From Zafaria cholistanensis (GTDB lineage: Bacteria; Actinomycetota; Actinomycetes; Actinomycetales; Micrococcaceae), in the NCBI RefSeq assembly GCF_008580665.1, contig NZ_BKDJ01000004.1, positions 166,184 through 230,183 of the forward strand: DNA of 64,000 nt, in the 5' to 3' direction. Position 1 is the stretch's first letter, and the number at the start of each line of letters is the position of its first letter. The notes below the pieces were generated by a model. It made no database searches, had not been told where the DNA came from, and was given only the letters and a program-made list of their open reading frames with translations. Below are positions 51,947-61,066 of the stretch, one piece after another. The translations under genes were made by a program, and so were the position numbers.

Positions 51947-53779
51947 CTAGTCTTCGGCGACTTCCGCGGCGTCCATCCAGGCCTCCTCAAGGCCGGCCTG
52001 CTCCGCCTCGACCGCCTGCAGTTTCGCGTTCAGGTCGCCAAGTTCATCGAGCTTCATCGCCCCGGATGCGGCCGCCATCTGGGCGTGCAGCTTCTCCGCC
52101 TGCTGGGCCAGCTTGGCCAGCTGGCGGTCGATCCGGTTGATCTCCTTGCGTGCTTCACGCTTCTGGGCCTCCGAGTACCCGGAAACCGCCGCTTCCCCGG
52201 GATCGCCGCCGGGCAAGCCGCCCGACTTGGCGGCGGGGCCGGTCTTCGCGGCCTGCCCGGGGGTCCCGGCCAGGCCTTCGCGCAGTTCGAGGTACTGGTC
52301 CACGCCGCCGGGCAGGCCGCGCAGCTTCCCGTCGCCAAGCAGCGCCAGCTGGTGGTCGGTCACGCGTTCGAGCAGGTAACGGTCGTGGGAGACCACCACC
52401 AGCGTGCCCGGCCAGCCGTCCAGCAGGTCCTCTACGGCGGCGAGCGTGTCCGTGTCCAGGTCGTTGGTGGGTTCGTCAAGCATCAGTACGTTGGGTTCGC
52501 CCACCAGCAGGCGCAGCAGCTGCAGGCGGCGGCGCTCGCCGCCGGAGAGTTCCCTGACGGTGGTCCACTGCTTCTCGTTGGTGAACCCGAGCTGCTCCAC
52601 CAGCTGGCCGGCGGAGACCTCCTTACCGCCGACCTGGAAAACGTTGCGCTCGTCCTTGATGACCTCGATTACCCGGCGGTCCGCCACCTCGTCGAGTTCG
52701 CGCACCTCCTGGGTCAACACGGCCGTCTTGACCGTCTTACCGCGCTTGATCCTCCCGGACGTCGGGGCGATCTCTCCGTTGAGCAGGCGCAACAGCGTCG
52801 ACTTGCCGGCTCCGTTGACCCCGACCAGGCCGAGCCGCTCCCCCGGGGCCAGGCGAAGGGTGATGTCGTTGAACAGGGGCGCCCCGGTGCCGAACGCCAG
52901 GCTCACGTGCTCCAGGTCCAGCACGTCCTTGCCCAGCCGGGCCGTGGCCAGCTTGGACAGGGCCACGGAGTCGCGCGGGGCGGGCACGTCGGAGATCAGC
53001 TGGTTGGCGGCCTCGATGCGGAACTTGGGCTTGGAGGTGCGGGCGGGGGCGCCGCGGCGCAGCCAGGCGAGCTCCTTCTTGACCAGCTGCTGGCGCTTGC
53101 CCTCGGCCACGCTGGCCGAGCGGTCGCGTTCGGCGCGGGCCAGGACGTAGGCGGCGTATCCGCCGTCGAACGGGTCCACGACGCCGTCGTGGACCTCCCA
53201 GGTGCGCGTGCAGATCTCGTCGAGGAACCAGCGGTCGTGGGTGACCACCAGCAGGCCGGCCTCGTTGGCGCGCCAGCGCTGCTTCAGGTGCCGCGCGAGC
53301 CAGGCGACGCCCTCGACGTCCAGGTGGTTGGTGGGTTCGTCGAGCATGATCACGTCGGCGTCGCCAATCAGCAGCTTGGCCAGGGCCACGCGGCGGCGCT
53401 GGCCGCCGGAGAGGCTGCTGACGCGGGCGTGCCAGTCGACCTCGCCGACCAGGCCGCCCATGACGTCGCGGACCTTGGGGTTGGCGGCCCATTCGTGGTC
53501 CGCGGCGTCGCCGACGATCGCCTGGCCGACCTCGAGGTCGCCGTCGAGCACGTCCTGCTGGTCAAGGTAGCCGACCACCACGTCGCCGCGCTTGGTCACG
53601 CGGCCGGAGTCCGGGTCCTGCCGCTGGGCCAGCAGGCGCATGAGCGTGGACTTGCCGTCTCCGTTGCGGCCAACCATTCCGATGCGGTCGCCGTCCTCCA
53701 GGCCCAGGCTGACGCCGTCGAGCACGGTTCGGGTTCCGAAGGCGACGGAGACGTTCTCCGCGCCGAGCAGGTGGGCCAT
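51947..53779 (-). CDS. ABC-F family ATPase (Uup-like)
   Basis: 610 residues, two ABC domains, no TM helices. Walker A sites VGRNGDGKST and VGVNGAGKST, signature motifs SLSGGQRRR and ELSGGERRR, and Walker B IMLDEPTNHLD and LMLDEPTNDLD are intact. A C-terminal coiled coil (about 545-605, EINRIDRQLAKLAQQAEKLH) is the Uup/EttA-type extension. ABC-F proteins act on ribosomes, in translation quality control or antibiotic protection, and Uup-type members also bind DNA. ATG at 53779 is 62 bases after ispE, consistent with the rsmA-ispE-ABCF operon of many actinobacteria. Confidence 0.93.
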   Translation of the reverse strand: MAHLLGAENVSVAFGTRTVLDGVSLGLEDGDRIGMVGRNGDGKSTLMRLLAQRQDPDSGRVTKRGDVVVGYLDQQDVLDGDLEVGQAIVGDAADHEWAANPKVRDVMGGLVGEVDWHARVSSLSGGQRRRVALAKLLIGDADVIMLDEPTNHLDVEGVAWLARHLKQRWRANEAGLLVVTHDRWFLDEICTRTWEVHDGVVDPFDGGYAAYVLARAERDRSASVAEGKRQQLVKKELAWLRRGAPARTSKPKFRIEAANQLISDVPAPRDSVALSKLATARLGKDVLDLEHVSLAFGTGAPLFNDITLRLAPGERLGLVGVNGAGKSTLLRLLNGEIAPTSGRIKRGKTVKTAVLTQEVRELDEVADRRVIEVIKDERNVFQVGGKEVSAGQLVEQLGFTNEKQWTTVRELSGGERRRLQLLRLLVGEPNVLMLDEPTNDLDTDTLAAVEDLLDGWPGTLVVVSHDRYLLERVTDHQLALLGDGKLRGLPGGVDQYLELREGLAGTPGQAAKTGPAAKSGGLPGGDPGEAAVSGYSEAQKREARKEINRIDRQLAKLAQQAEKLHAQMAAASGAMKLDELGDLNAKLQAVEAEQAGLEEAWMDAAEVAED

Positions 53780-53841
53780 GGTGTTCCAATCGATGGGGGT
53801 CAGGACGCGGGCCGGGCGGCACCGGGGCGGCGGGAGCCGCG

Positions 53842-54759
53842 CTAGAGGATGCGTGCCCCGTGGACGGGGCCGTGGACGGGGAAGGCGTCGACGCCGGCCT
53901 CGTCCTGGAGTTGGGTGGCCAGTTGGCTGGCGTGCTCGCCGTCGCGGACCAGCATGGCCACGGTCGGGCCGGACCCGGAAACGAGTTCGGCCAGCGCGCC
54001 GGCGCGGTCGCCCATCTCCAGCACCGGCCCCAGCTCGGGCGCCAGTGCCAGCGCGGCCGGGGTCAGGTCGTTGGCGGCCAGGTCGGCCACCCGGCCCAGG
54101 TCCCCGACGACCAGCGCCTGTACCAGTTCCGGGTCGACCTCCTCCGGGGCGGGCACGTCCACCCCGTGGCGCAGCGTGTCCAGCATGGCGTAGACCTTCG
54201 GGGTGGAGAGTCCGTAGCTGGCGGGCACCAGGACCCAGTCGCTGCGCCCGCGCAGCAGCAGCGGAAACAGCTCATCACCCACGCCCAGGCCGACGGCGGC
54301 TCCTCCGGACAGCGCGAACGGCACGTCCGCCCCGAGCCGGGCCCCGAGGCGGCCCAGCTCCTCGCGCGTCAGGCCGGTGCCCCAGAGGGCATTGCAGGCC
54401 ACCAGCGCGGCCGCCGCGTCCGCTGAGCCGCCGCCCATGCCGCCGGCGACCGGCACGCGCTTGGTGATGTCCAGGTGGACGCCGGCGACGTGGCCGGTGT
54501 GCTCGGCGAGCAGGCGCGCCGCCCGGACCACCAGGTTGTCCTCCCCGAGCGGGAAGTCCTCCGGGTCCACCACGGAGGTGGAGGCCGGGTTCAGCGACAC
54601 AGTGATCTCGTTGTCCGTGCGCGCGCTGGCGGCGACGTCCTCGTAGAGGGAGACGGCCAGGTAAAGGCTGGCGACCGAATGGTAGCCGTCCTCGCGGGGC
54701 GGTCCGACCCGGAAGTACACGTTGATCTTGCCCGGGGCGCGGGCCACGACCGAACGCAT
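53842..54759 (-). CDS. ispE: 4-diphosphocytidyl-2-C-methyl-D-erythritol kinase
   Basis: 305 residues. GHMP kinase that phosphorylates CDP-methylerythritol in the MEP isoprenoid pathway, supplying undecaprenyl carriers used by wall and polysaccharide synthesis. Features: N-terminal ARAPGKINVYFRVG, ATP-binding PVAGGMGGGSADAAAAL, the substrate region DVPFALSGGAAVGLG and the C-terminal GSGPTVAML. ATG overlaps the rsmA stop by one base, so translation is coupled. Confidence 0.95.
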   Translation of the reverse strand: MRSVVARAPGKINVYFRVGPPREDGYHSVASLYLAVSLYEDVAASARTDNEITVSLNPASTSVVDPEDFPLGEDNLVVRAARLLAEHTGHVAGVHLDITKRVPVAGGMGGGSADAAAALVACNALWGTGLTREELGRLGARLGADVPFALSGGAAVGLGVGDELFPLLLRGRSDWVLVPASYGLSTPKVYAMLDTLRHGVDVPAPEEVDPELVQALVVGDLGRVADLAANDLTPAALALAPELGPVLEMGDRAGALAELVSGSGPTVAMLVRDGEHASQLATQLQDEAGVDAFPVHGPVHGARIL

Positions 54760-55691
54760 CAGGCGCCCCCGAAGCCGGAGCCGGCCTCCGGCGCCGTGGC
54801 CTCCGCGGCCGGCTCCCCCACCGGGGCGCCCGAGGCATGGGCGGCGGCGATGCGGGCGAACTCCTCGATGCCGAGCCTTTCCCCGCGTGCCTGCGGGTCC
54901 ACGCCCGCGGCCACGAGGGCTGCCTCCGCCTGCGCGGCCCCGCCGGCCCAGCCAGCCAGGGCGGCCCGCAGGGTCTTGCGGCGCTGGGCGAACGCGGCGT
55001 CGATGACGGCGAACACCTGCTCGCGGGTTGCCGTGGTGGCGGGAGGCTCGTGGCGCTCAAACCCGACCAGGCCGGAATGGATCTTGGGGGCGGGCCAGAA
55101 GACATTCATGCCGATCACGCCCGCCTTGCGCATGGTGGAATACCAGGCCGCCTTGACCGAGGGCACGCCGTAGGTCTTGCTTCCCGGGCCGGCGGCAAGC
55201 CGGTCGGCCACCTCGTCCTGGACCATGACCAGGCCGTGGCGAAGGCTCGGGAAGTGTTCCAGCAGGTGCAGGACCACCGGGACGGCGACGTTGTAGGGCA
55301 GGTTGGCCACGAGCGCGGTGGGCGCGTGCGGCAGGTCCATCACCTTCATCGCATCGGAGAGGACCACGTCCAGCCGGTCGGCCCGCTCCGGGCGGAACTC
55401 GCGCACGGTCTGCGGCAGCCGGGCGGCCAGCTTGGGGTCGATCTCCACGGCGACCACGCGCCGGGCCGCATCGAGCAGGCCCAGCGTCAGCGACCCGAGT
55501 CCCGGCCCAACCTCCAGCACCGTCTCCTCCGGATCCAGGCGCGCGGCCGCGACAATGCGGCGGATGGTGTTGCCGTCGATCACGAAGTTCTGCCCCAGCG
55601 TCTTGGTGGGCCGAACGTCCAACTCCCCGGCGAGGCGTCGGATATCGGCGGCGCCCAGCAGCGGGGCGGGGGTGTTCGGGGCTTCAGTCAC
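54759..55691 (-). CDS. rsmA: 16S rRNA dimethyladenosine transferase
   Basis: 310 residues. Dimethylates the two adjacent adenines in the 3' hairpin of 16S rRNA during 30S maturation. SAM-binding [16 protein letters not shown], the acidic [10 protein letters not shown] and the catalytic [15 protein letters not shown] motif are intact, as is GQNFVID near the N-terminus. The last 30 residues are a disordered Ala/Glu/Pro tail. GTG start at 55691; the preceding 185 bases hold the rpf terminator and presumably this operon's promoter. Confidence 0.96.
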   Translation of the reverse strand: MTEAPNTPAPLLGAADIRRLAGELDVRPTKTLGQNFVIDGNTIRRIVAAARLDPEETVLEVGPGLGSLTLGLLDAARRVVAVEIDPKLAARLPQTVREFRPERADRLDVVLSDAMKVMDLPHAPTALVANLPYNVAVPVVLHLLEHFPSLRHGLVMVQDEVADRLAAGPGSKTYGVPSVKAAWYSTMRKAGVIGMNVFWPAPKIHSGLVGFERHEPPATTATREQVFAVIDAAFAQRRKTLRAALAGWAGGAAQAEAALVAAGVDPQARGERLGIEEFARIAAAHASGAPVGEPAAEATAPEAGSGFGGA

Positions 55692-55751
55692 GAATCAATT
55701 CTAGTTGAGCGGACCCCCCGGCTTGGCCGGTGCGCCGCAGCGGAGTACGCA

Positions 55752-55811
55752 CCGTGCGCCTGTGCCGGGAGCGGCCGGAAAAATCCGGCCGCTCCCGGCA
55801 CAGGCGCACGG
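55752..55811 (-). terminator. perfect 28-bp hairpin after rpf
   Basis: Arms 55752-55779 and 55784-55811 pair without mismatch over 28 bp around an AAAA loop (UUUU on the transcribed side). It lies 65 bases after the rpf stop and 60 bases before rsmA. It is the longest perfect hairpin in the window and has no T run beyond it. Confidence 0.8.
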
Positions 55812-55876
55812 CATGGGGCACTGCAGCCCCGGATGCGGGGCGGCCGCGCCCCTGGCGGAGGCACCTAACCCAGGTT

Positions 55877-57013
55877 CTAGCGCAGGCCCAGCTTCGCGGA
55901 GCAGGAGGGCCAGTGGCCCCAGCCGCCATTGGCGCGCAGCTTCTCCGCGGCGGCAACCTGCTCCGCAGGAGTGGCCTGGTGCGGGTACGGGGCGTACTTG
56001 GTGCCGCCCACGCCCTGCCAGCTGCTCAGGCTGAACTGGAGTCCGCCGTAGTAGCCGTTGCCGGTGTTGATGGCCCAGTTTCCACCGGATTCGCACTTGG
56101 CCAGCGCGGCCCAGGCGCCGGAGACGCCACCCGCGCCGGCGGTGGTCCCGCCGCCGGAGCTGGAGGAGGCAGCCTGCTTGGTGCCGACCGCAATCCTGGC
56201 ATCCTTGGCCTCGGTGAGGACCTCGGTCTTCACCAGCTCGGTGGATACGGCCTTGCCGTCCTTGACCACGACCTTGTAGGTGAGCTTGCGCTCGCCGTCC
56301 TTGCCCTCGGAAAGGACCTTGGTGGTGCCCTTGGCCAGCTTGGGGTCCTTGACCTTGGTGGTGCCGGCGGCGATGGACTCGGTCTCGGTTTTGGTCTTGG
56401 TCTCGACCCGCACGACCTTCAGCTTCAGGCCGTCGACCACCTCGTCGCCGGTCTTGGCGGAGAGTTCGTCCTCCTTGCCGACGGTGATGTCCGCCTCGGC
56501 CAGCAGGTCGGCCACGGTGGCGGCGGTGGTGGAGAGCTTGCGGTCCTTGCCGTCAACGGCAATGCGCACCTCCTTGGGGGTGGTGATCTCCAGCGGGGTC
56601 TTCAGCGAGACCAGCTCAAGCTGGCCGGCCGCAGACACCTCGGAGCCCCCGGCAACCTCCAGCTGCGCCAGGACGTCGGCCACGGTCAGCCCGGTGGTGT
56701 GCACGACGCGGTCCACGCCGTCGATGGAGACGGACACCTGCTTGGAGCGGTTCACCTCGATGGAGGAACCGTTCGAGACTCCGGCTTCAAGCGCCGGGGT
56801 GACTTCGTCCTCGGGGGCGACCGTGATGTCGGAGGCGGCGAGGACGTCGGCGACCGTGGAGCCGAAGGTCTGGACGCTTCGCGTCTGCCCATCGACGGTC
56901 ACTGCGATGGTCTTGTTGGCCCCGACAAAGGAGACGAGGCCCAGGACCAGGGCGGTCAGGACGGTGGCTTGGGCGCCGATTTTCACCCAGCGGTTCTTGA
57001 AGGCATGCAGCAC
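55877..57013 (-). CDS. rpfB: resuscitation-promoting factor, RpfB type
   Basis: 378 residues. One TM/signal-anchor helix (about 15-33), three DUF348 (ubiquitin-like) repeats opening KTIAVTVDG (35), KQVSVSIDG (about 91) and KEVRIAVDG (about 146), a G5 domain (about 200-280, TKTKTETESIAAGTT) and a C-terminal Rpf lysozyme-like domain (302-378) with the catalytic glutamate in AKCESGGNW and GYYGGLQFSLSSW. It is a peptidoglycan-cleaving enzyme that wakes dormant cells. GTG start at 57013 has a weak site. Position between tatD and rsmA is the classic actinobacterial arrangement. Confidence 0.95.
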   Translation of the reverse strand: MLHAFKNRWVKIGAQATVLTALVLGLVSFVGANKTIAVTVDGQTRSVQTFGSTVADVLAASDITVAPEDEVTPALEAGVSNGSSIEVNRSKQVSVSIDGVDRVVHTTGLTVADVLAQLEVAGGSEVSAAGQLELVSLKTPLEITTPKEVRIAVDGKDRKLSTTAATVADLLAEADITVGKEDELSAKTGDEVVDGLKLKVVRVETKTKTETESIAAGTTKVKDPKLAKGTTKVLSEGKDGERKLTYKVVVKDGKAVSTELVKTEVLTEAKDARIAVGTKQAASSSSGGGTTAGAGGVSGAWAALAKCESGGNWAINTGNGYYGGLQFSLSSWQGVGGTKYAPYPHQATPAEQVAAAEKLRANGGWGHWPSCSAKLGLR

Positions 57014-57228
57014 GGGAATCCAAACTTTGCGTTGACCCGGGCACGGGGATGCGTCATGGGAGGGGAACCCCGACGGGTCTCACGCGGGATGCTCCCATGC
57101 TGGCGTCATTGCTGGCACAGGCCGGGGCAGCCGGACTGCGGCGGACCGCCCGAACCGGACGTCCCGCCGCGAGGCTGGCCTCGGCTTGATACCCGGAAAC
57201 CTTCCCCGATCCCGGCTACTAGCCCCCA

Positions 57229-57257
57229 ACCGTAACCGTTCTGTAATAAATAGACAA
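57229..57257 (-). promoter_or_regulatory. rpf promoter
   Basis: Read leftwards, TTGTCT (57252-57257) and TACGGT (57229-57234) are 17 bases apart, in an AT-rich patch (CTATTTATTACAG between them). Predicted transcription start is about 205-210 bases before the rpf start codon. Confidence 0.62.
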
Positions 57258-57345
57258 GCCCAGGTCCCAAAATCCGCGAGATTCCGGGGAAGGATAGATG
57301 CCTTTCCGTGACCTTTCCGTTGCCCGAACGTAGCCCGGGTGCTCC

Positions 57346-57386
57346 CCCGGACCCCGCCCGGATCCGGCTCGCGGGCGGGGTCCGGG
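57346..57386 (-). terminator. tatD terminator
   Basis: Arms 57346-57360 and 57372-57386 pair perfectly over 15 bp, 11-base loop, ending 4 bases from the tatD stop codon. Confidence 0.82.
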
Positions 57387-57390
57387 AGGG

Positions 57391-58368
57391 CTAGAACTCC
57401 CCGTAGACCCTGCGGGTGGTGGCGCCGATCCGCGCGCACAGCGTGTCCAGGTCCTCCTGCAGGACCTCCGCCATCGACCGCACCGTGTACGGGATGAGGT
57501 AGGACGCGTTGGGCCGGCCGCGATAGGGGTGGGGTGTGAGGAACGGCGCATCCGTTTCCACCATGACCAGGTCCGGGTCCGCCACGGCGAGCGCCTCGCG
57601 CAGGTCCTGCGCGTTCTTGAAGGTCGCGGTCCCGGAAAAGGACATGTGCCACCCGTGGCGGTTGCAGATCCGGGCCAGCTCGGCGTCCCCGGAGAAGCAG
57701 TGGAAGACCACGTGCTCCGGCAGTTGCTCGGATTCCAGGATCCGGACAATGTCCGCGTGGGCATCCCGGTCGTGGATCTGCAGGGCCTTGCCGCGGGTGC
57801 GGGCAATCTCGATGTGGCGGCGGAAGGAAAGCTCCTGCACGCCCGCCCCCTCGGGACCGGTGCGGAAGTAGTCCAGGCCGGTTTCGCCCACGGCGCGCAC
57901 GCGCGGGTGGGCCGCCAGCCGGTCGATTTCCTCCAGCGCCGCCTCCAGCCCGCCCCGTGCCGCATACCGCGGCGCATCGTTGGGGTGGAGCGCCACGGCG
58001 GCCAGCACGCGCGGGTCGGACGCGGCGGCCTCGACCGCAAAACGCGAGGACTCGACGTCGCACCCGACCTGCACGACGCCGGAGACCCCTACGGCGTTGG
58101 CCGCGTCCAGGGCATCGGAGACGTCCACGGCGACCAGCCCGTCGCGGAAGTCCAGGTGGGTGTGGTTGTCCGGGACGGGCACCGCGAGCGGCTCGGGAGC
58201 GGGCGGATAGTCAAGGTTGCGCTTCCGGCCGCCGTCGCGCGGGTCGCGGGCGGCGGACGGTGCCGCGCCGGCGTCGGCCCCTTCAACGGGGCGTTCGTAG
58301 GCAGGAGGCGTCAGTCCGGGGACGGCCGCGGGCGCATGGGCGGAAACCCCGCCCGATCCGTGGCACAT
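57391..58368 (-). CDS. tatD: TatD family deoxyribonuclease
   Basis: 325 residues. TIM-barrel metal-dependent nuclease. DNHTHLDF (first metal site), GETGLDYFR, the IHDRDAH and HCFSGD histidines and VETDAPFLTPHPYRG are all present. About 65 extra N-terminal residues (Pro/Ala/Gly-rich) precede the barrel. ATG at 58368 follows AGGA. It precedes rpf, as in many actinobacteria. DNA fragment and 3' end processing is the known family role. Confidence 0.93.
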   Translation of the reverse strand: MCHGSGGVSAHAPAAVPGLTPPAYERPVEGADAGAAPSAARDPRDGGRKRNLDYPPAPEPLAVPVPDNHTHLDFRDGLVAVDVSDALDAANAVGVSGVVQVGCDVESSRFAVEAAASDPRVLAAVALHPNDAPRYAARGGLEAALEEIDRLAAHPRVRAVGETGLDYFRTGPEGAGVQELSFRRHIEIARTRGKALQIHDRDAHADIVRILESEQLPEHVVFHCFSGDAELARICNRHGWHMSFSGTATFKNAQDLREALAVADPDLVMVETDAPFLTPHPYRGRPNASYLIPYTVRSMAEVLQEDLDTLCARIGATTRRVYGEF

Positions 58369-58556
58369 GCGAGAGGTCCTTTCGTGGTCTACGGGAACCC
58401 ACCAAGGGTACCGCCGCGCCGGCTACCCGGGCCGGAGGGGCAAATCGCGTGGTCCCCGCCCCGCCAATCGCAGGTAGTCTGGAACCACCCGACACGGGTG
58501 CAGCACCGCCACACGCACTTCCCACCCCGCACTTCCCCAAGGAACCGGGAGGACGC

Positions 58557-59603
58557 ATGGAATCCACCGCCGGGACCGCGCCGCAGACCGCCCGGGACTC
58601 CGCCGGAGGGCGCGCCCCAGGACAGCACGCCGGGCAGTTCGCCGCCGGGCCGGAGACAGCCGAGTTCGAGCGCGCCTGCCGCGGGATCCTCGACGCGGTG
58701 GCCACGGTGATTGACGGTAAGGAAGCGGTGGCCCGGACCGCCCTGACGGTGCTGCTCGCCCAGGGCCACCTGCTGCTCGAGGACGTCCCGGGGGTGGGCA
58801 AGACGATGCTGGCCAAGACACTGGCCCGCACCGTGGACTGCAGCGTCAGCCGTATCCAGTTCACCCCGGACCTGCTGCCCTCCGATGTCACCGGGGTCTC
58901 CGTCTACAACCAGGACACGCACTCCTTCGAGTTCCGGCCGGGACCGGTGTTCGCCAACATCGTCATCGCGGATGAGATCAACCGGGCCTCGGCCAAGACG
59001 CAGTCGGCCCTGCTGGAATGCATGGAAGAGCACCAGGTGTCCGTGGACGGGGCCACGTGGCGGCTGGAGGACCCCTTCATGGTGGTCGCCACGCAGAACC
59101 CGGTCGAGCTGGAGGGGACCTTCCTGCTGCCGGAAGCCCAGCGGGACCGCTTCATGGCGCGGGTCTCCATGGGCTATCCGGACACCAGGGCCGAGCTGGC
59201 AATGCTGGAGGCGCACCAGTCGGGCTCCCCGCTGGAGGCGGTTCGCCCGGTGGTGGGCGCCGCCGGGCTCCTGGACCTGGCCGCGGCCGTGCGCTCGGTG
59301 TTCGCCGCGGACCCGGTCAAGGAGTATGTGGTGGCCCTGGGGCAGGCCACCCGCGCGCACCCGGATATCAGGCTGGGCGCCAGCCCCCGGGCGCTGCTCC
59401 AGCTGCTGCGCGCGGCCAAGGCGGAGGCGGCCCTGAACGGGCGGGGCTTCGTGCTGCCGGACGACGTCGCCGCTGTGGCCCCCGCCGTCCTGGCCCACCG
59501 GCTGGTGCTGCACCGCCGGGCGGAGGCCGCGGGGACCACGGGCGAGGAGCTGGTGGCGGCCCTGCTGGCCCGGATCCCCGTGCGTCCCGGGGCCCGCGGC
59601 TGA
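58557..59603 (+). CDS. MoxR family AAA ATPase
   Basis: 348 residues. Walker A EDVPGVGKTMLAKTLA, Walker B NIVIADEINRASAKTQ, sensor 1 VATQNP and the FLLPEAQRDRFM arginine-finger region are typical MoxR. These ATPases work as chaperones with von Willebrand-type or DUF58 partners. The first 35 residues are a low-complexity extension. ATG at 58557 has GGGAGGA upstream; the frame further upstream overlaps tatD antisense. The following DUF58 and transglutaminase genes make the standard three-gene operon. Confidence 0.94.
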   Translation: MESTAGTAPQTARDSAGGRAPGQHAGQFAAGPETAEFERACRGILDAVATVIDGKEAVARTALTVLLAQGHLLLEDVPGVGKTMLAKTLARTVDCSVSRIQFTPDLLPSDVTGVSVYNQDTHSFEFRPGPVFANIVIADEINRASAKTQSALLECMEEHQVSVDGATWRLEDPFMVVATQNPVELEGTFLLPEAQRDRFMARVSMGYPDTRAELAMLEAHQSGSPLEAVRPVVGAAGLLDLAAAVRSVFAADPVKEYVVALGQATRAHPDIRLGASPRALLQLLRAAKAEAALNGRGFVLPDDVAAVAPAVLAHRLVLHRRAEAAGTTGEELVAALLARIPVRPGARG

Positions 59604-59614
59604 CGGGGCCAAAA

Positions 59615-61066
59615 GTGGCGGCGCTGCGTTTCCTGACTGCCCGGGGCTGGTCACTGCTGGCGTGCGGGGCGGGGACTCTGGTGCTGGCGTGGCTGCTGGG
59701 CCGGCGGGAACTGCTCAACGTGGCGGTGTTCCTGGTGTCGGCTCCCCTGGTGGCTGCCGCGGTGCTGCGCGTGGGCCTTCCCAGGCTGCAGGTGCGCCGT
59801 TCCTTTACCCCGCAGGCCGTCGCCGGACGGGAGTGCATGGTGGTGGTGGAGGTCGCGCCCCCTTCCGCGGTTCCCGGACAGGGTCCCTTTCCCCGGCCGG
59901 CGCGCCGGGGGTCACGCGGTCCGCTCCGGTTGACCGAAACGCTGCCTCCAGGATCCGGTCCGCCCCCTTCCGGCACCACCCCGGTGCCGGGAACCTTCCG
60001 GTACTGGCTGCGGCCGCCGCGCCGCGGCCTGTACGCGGTGGGGCCGCTGACGGTCGAATCGACCGATCCGTTTGGGCTGGCGCGGCGGACCGTGGCCCTC
60101 GGGGAGCCTTCCCCCCTGACCGTCTTGGGCCCGCTTCCCCGGGTGGATGCGGGCCAGCTGCCGGGCCTGCGCGGCGGGATGGAGGGAACCGCGGCCCGCG
60201 GAACGGCGTCCGCGGACAGCGACGACGCCGCCACGCGCGAATACCGGGAAGGGGACCCGATGCGCCGCGTCCACTGGGCCACCACGGCCCGCCGGGGCCG
60301 GCTGATGGTCCGCCAGGAACAGCCGCGGGCCCCGCGCCGGGCCACCCTGGTGCTGGACCGCAGCGCCGCCGCCTTCACCCCCGGCTCCGCCCCGTCCAGC
60401 CGGCCGGAACCGGTCGGCCATTTCACCGGCGCCCCCGGGACCACCACCGCATGCTTCGACTGGGTGGTCGCTGCCGCGGCCGGCATCGGTGCCAGCCTGT
60501 CCATGCTCGGGTATGCGGTGGAACTGCTGGACCGGTACGGCGGTCCCCTGGCGGCTTCCTCCCCCAGCGCCCCCGACCCGGGCCGGGCGGTGTTCAACGG
60601 CGCCGGAGCCGGGGCCGAGCTGCGGCACGTCCTGGCCGCCGTTGGCCTCGAGGCCGACCGGGGACATCCTCCCGTGCGCGGTCCGGACGGAGGCGGCGGG
60701 CGGGGCGGAGGCGGGCAGGGCGGAGGCGGGCCGGTGGTGCTGCTCACGGGGCGGCTCGACGGCGCCGCGGCCCGCGCCTGGGTGGCCGCCCTGGGCCCCA
60801 ACCGGGCGGTCAGCGCGCTGCTGGCCGACGGCCTGCCCGAAGGTTCGGCGGCCGCGGTACGGATCTTTCGGGAAAACGGCTGGAGGGCGGCGGCGGCCCC
60901 GCCGTCCCTCCCGCTGGAGCAGGCCTGGCTGGCCCTGGACATGGGCCCCGTCCCGCCTGACCAGGCCCGCCCAGACCCAACCCGACCCGCCCAGGCCAGA
61001 CCTGCCCCGCCCCGCCCCAACCCGACCCGTCCGCGAAACGGCGCACATCCGGGGCAGGACCGGTGA
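59615..61066 (+). CDS. DUF58 domain membrane protein
   Basis: 483 residues. Two N-terminal TM helices (about 8-25 and 28-48), then an extracellular or cytoplasmic beta region and the DUF58 core (about 195-290) with EYREGDPMRRVHWATTARRG, the family's signature. Von Willebrand-like fold expected. The C-terminal 40 residues are Pro/Arg-rich repeat (PDPTRPAQARPAPPRPN). GTG at 59615, 11 bases after moxR, has only a weak site. Its stop overlaps the next GTG (GTGA). Confidence 0.9.
   Translation: MAALRFLTARGWSLLACGAGTLVLAWLLGRRELLNVAVFLVSAPLVAAAVLRVGLPRLQVRRSFTPQAVAGRECMVVVEVAPPSAVPGQGPFPRPARRGSRGPLRLTETLPPGSGPPPSGTTPVPGTFRYWLRPPRRGLYAVGPLTVESTDPFGLARRTVALGEPSPLTVLGPLPRVDAGQLPGLRGGMEGTAARGTASADSDDAATREYREGDPMRRVHWATTARRGRLMVRQEQPRAPRRATLVLDRSAAAFTPGSAPSSRPEPVGHFTGAPGTTTACFDWVVAAAAGIGASLSMLGYAVELLDRYGGPLAASSPSAPDPGRAVFNGAGAGAELRHVLAAVGLEADRGHPPVRGPDGGGGRGGGGQGGGGPVVLLTGRLDGAAARAWVAALGPNRAVSALLADGLPEGSAAAVRIFRENGWRAAAAPPSLPLEQAWLALDMGPVPPDQARPDPTRPAQARPAPPRPNPTRPRNGAHPGQDR

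Larger units (their letters stand above)
57014..57390. other. intergenic region with rpf promoter, long leader and tatD terminator
   Basis: 377 bases without a gene. From the right: tatD terminator (57346-57386), the rpf promoter (57229-57257), then a leader of roughly 210 bases before the rpf GTG. The leader contains CATGGGAG/CTCCCATG arms (57056-57063 and 57092-57099) and other pairings. I looked for the c-di-AMP (ydaO) riboswitch consensus found before some actinobacterial rpf genes and could not recognise it. Confidence 0.6.

Noticed and set aside
57014..57228. c-di-AMP riboswitch call before rpf
   Set aside because: I could not match its conserved segments by eye; kept only as a test in the findings.
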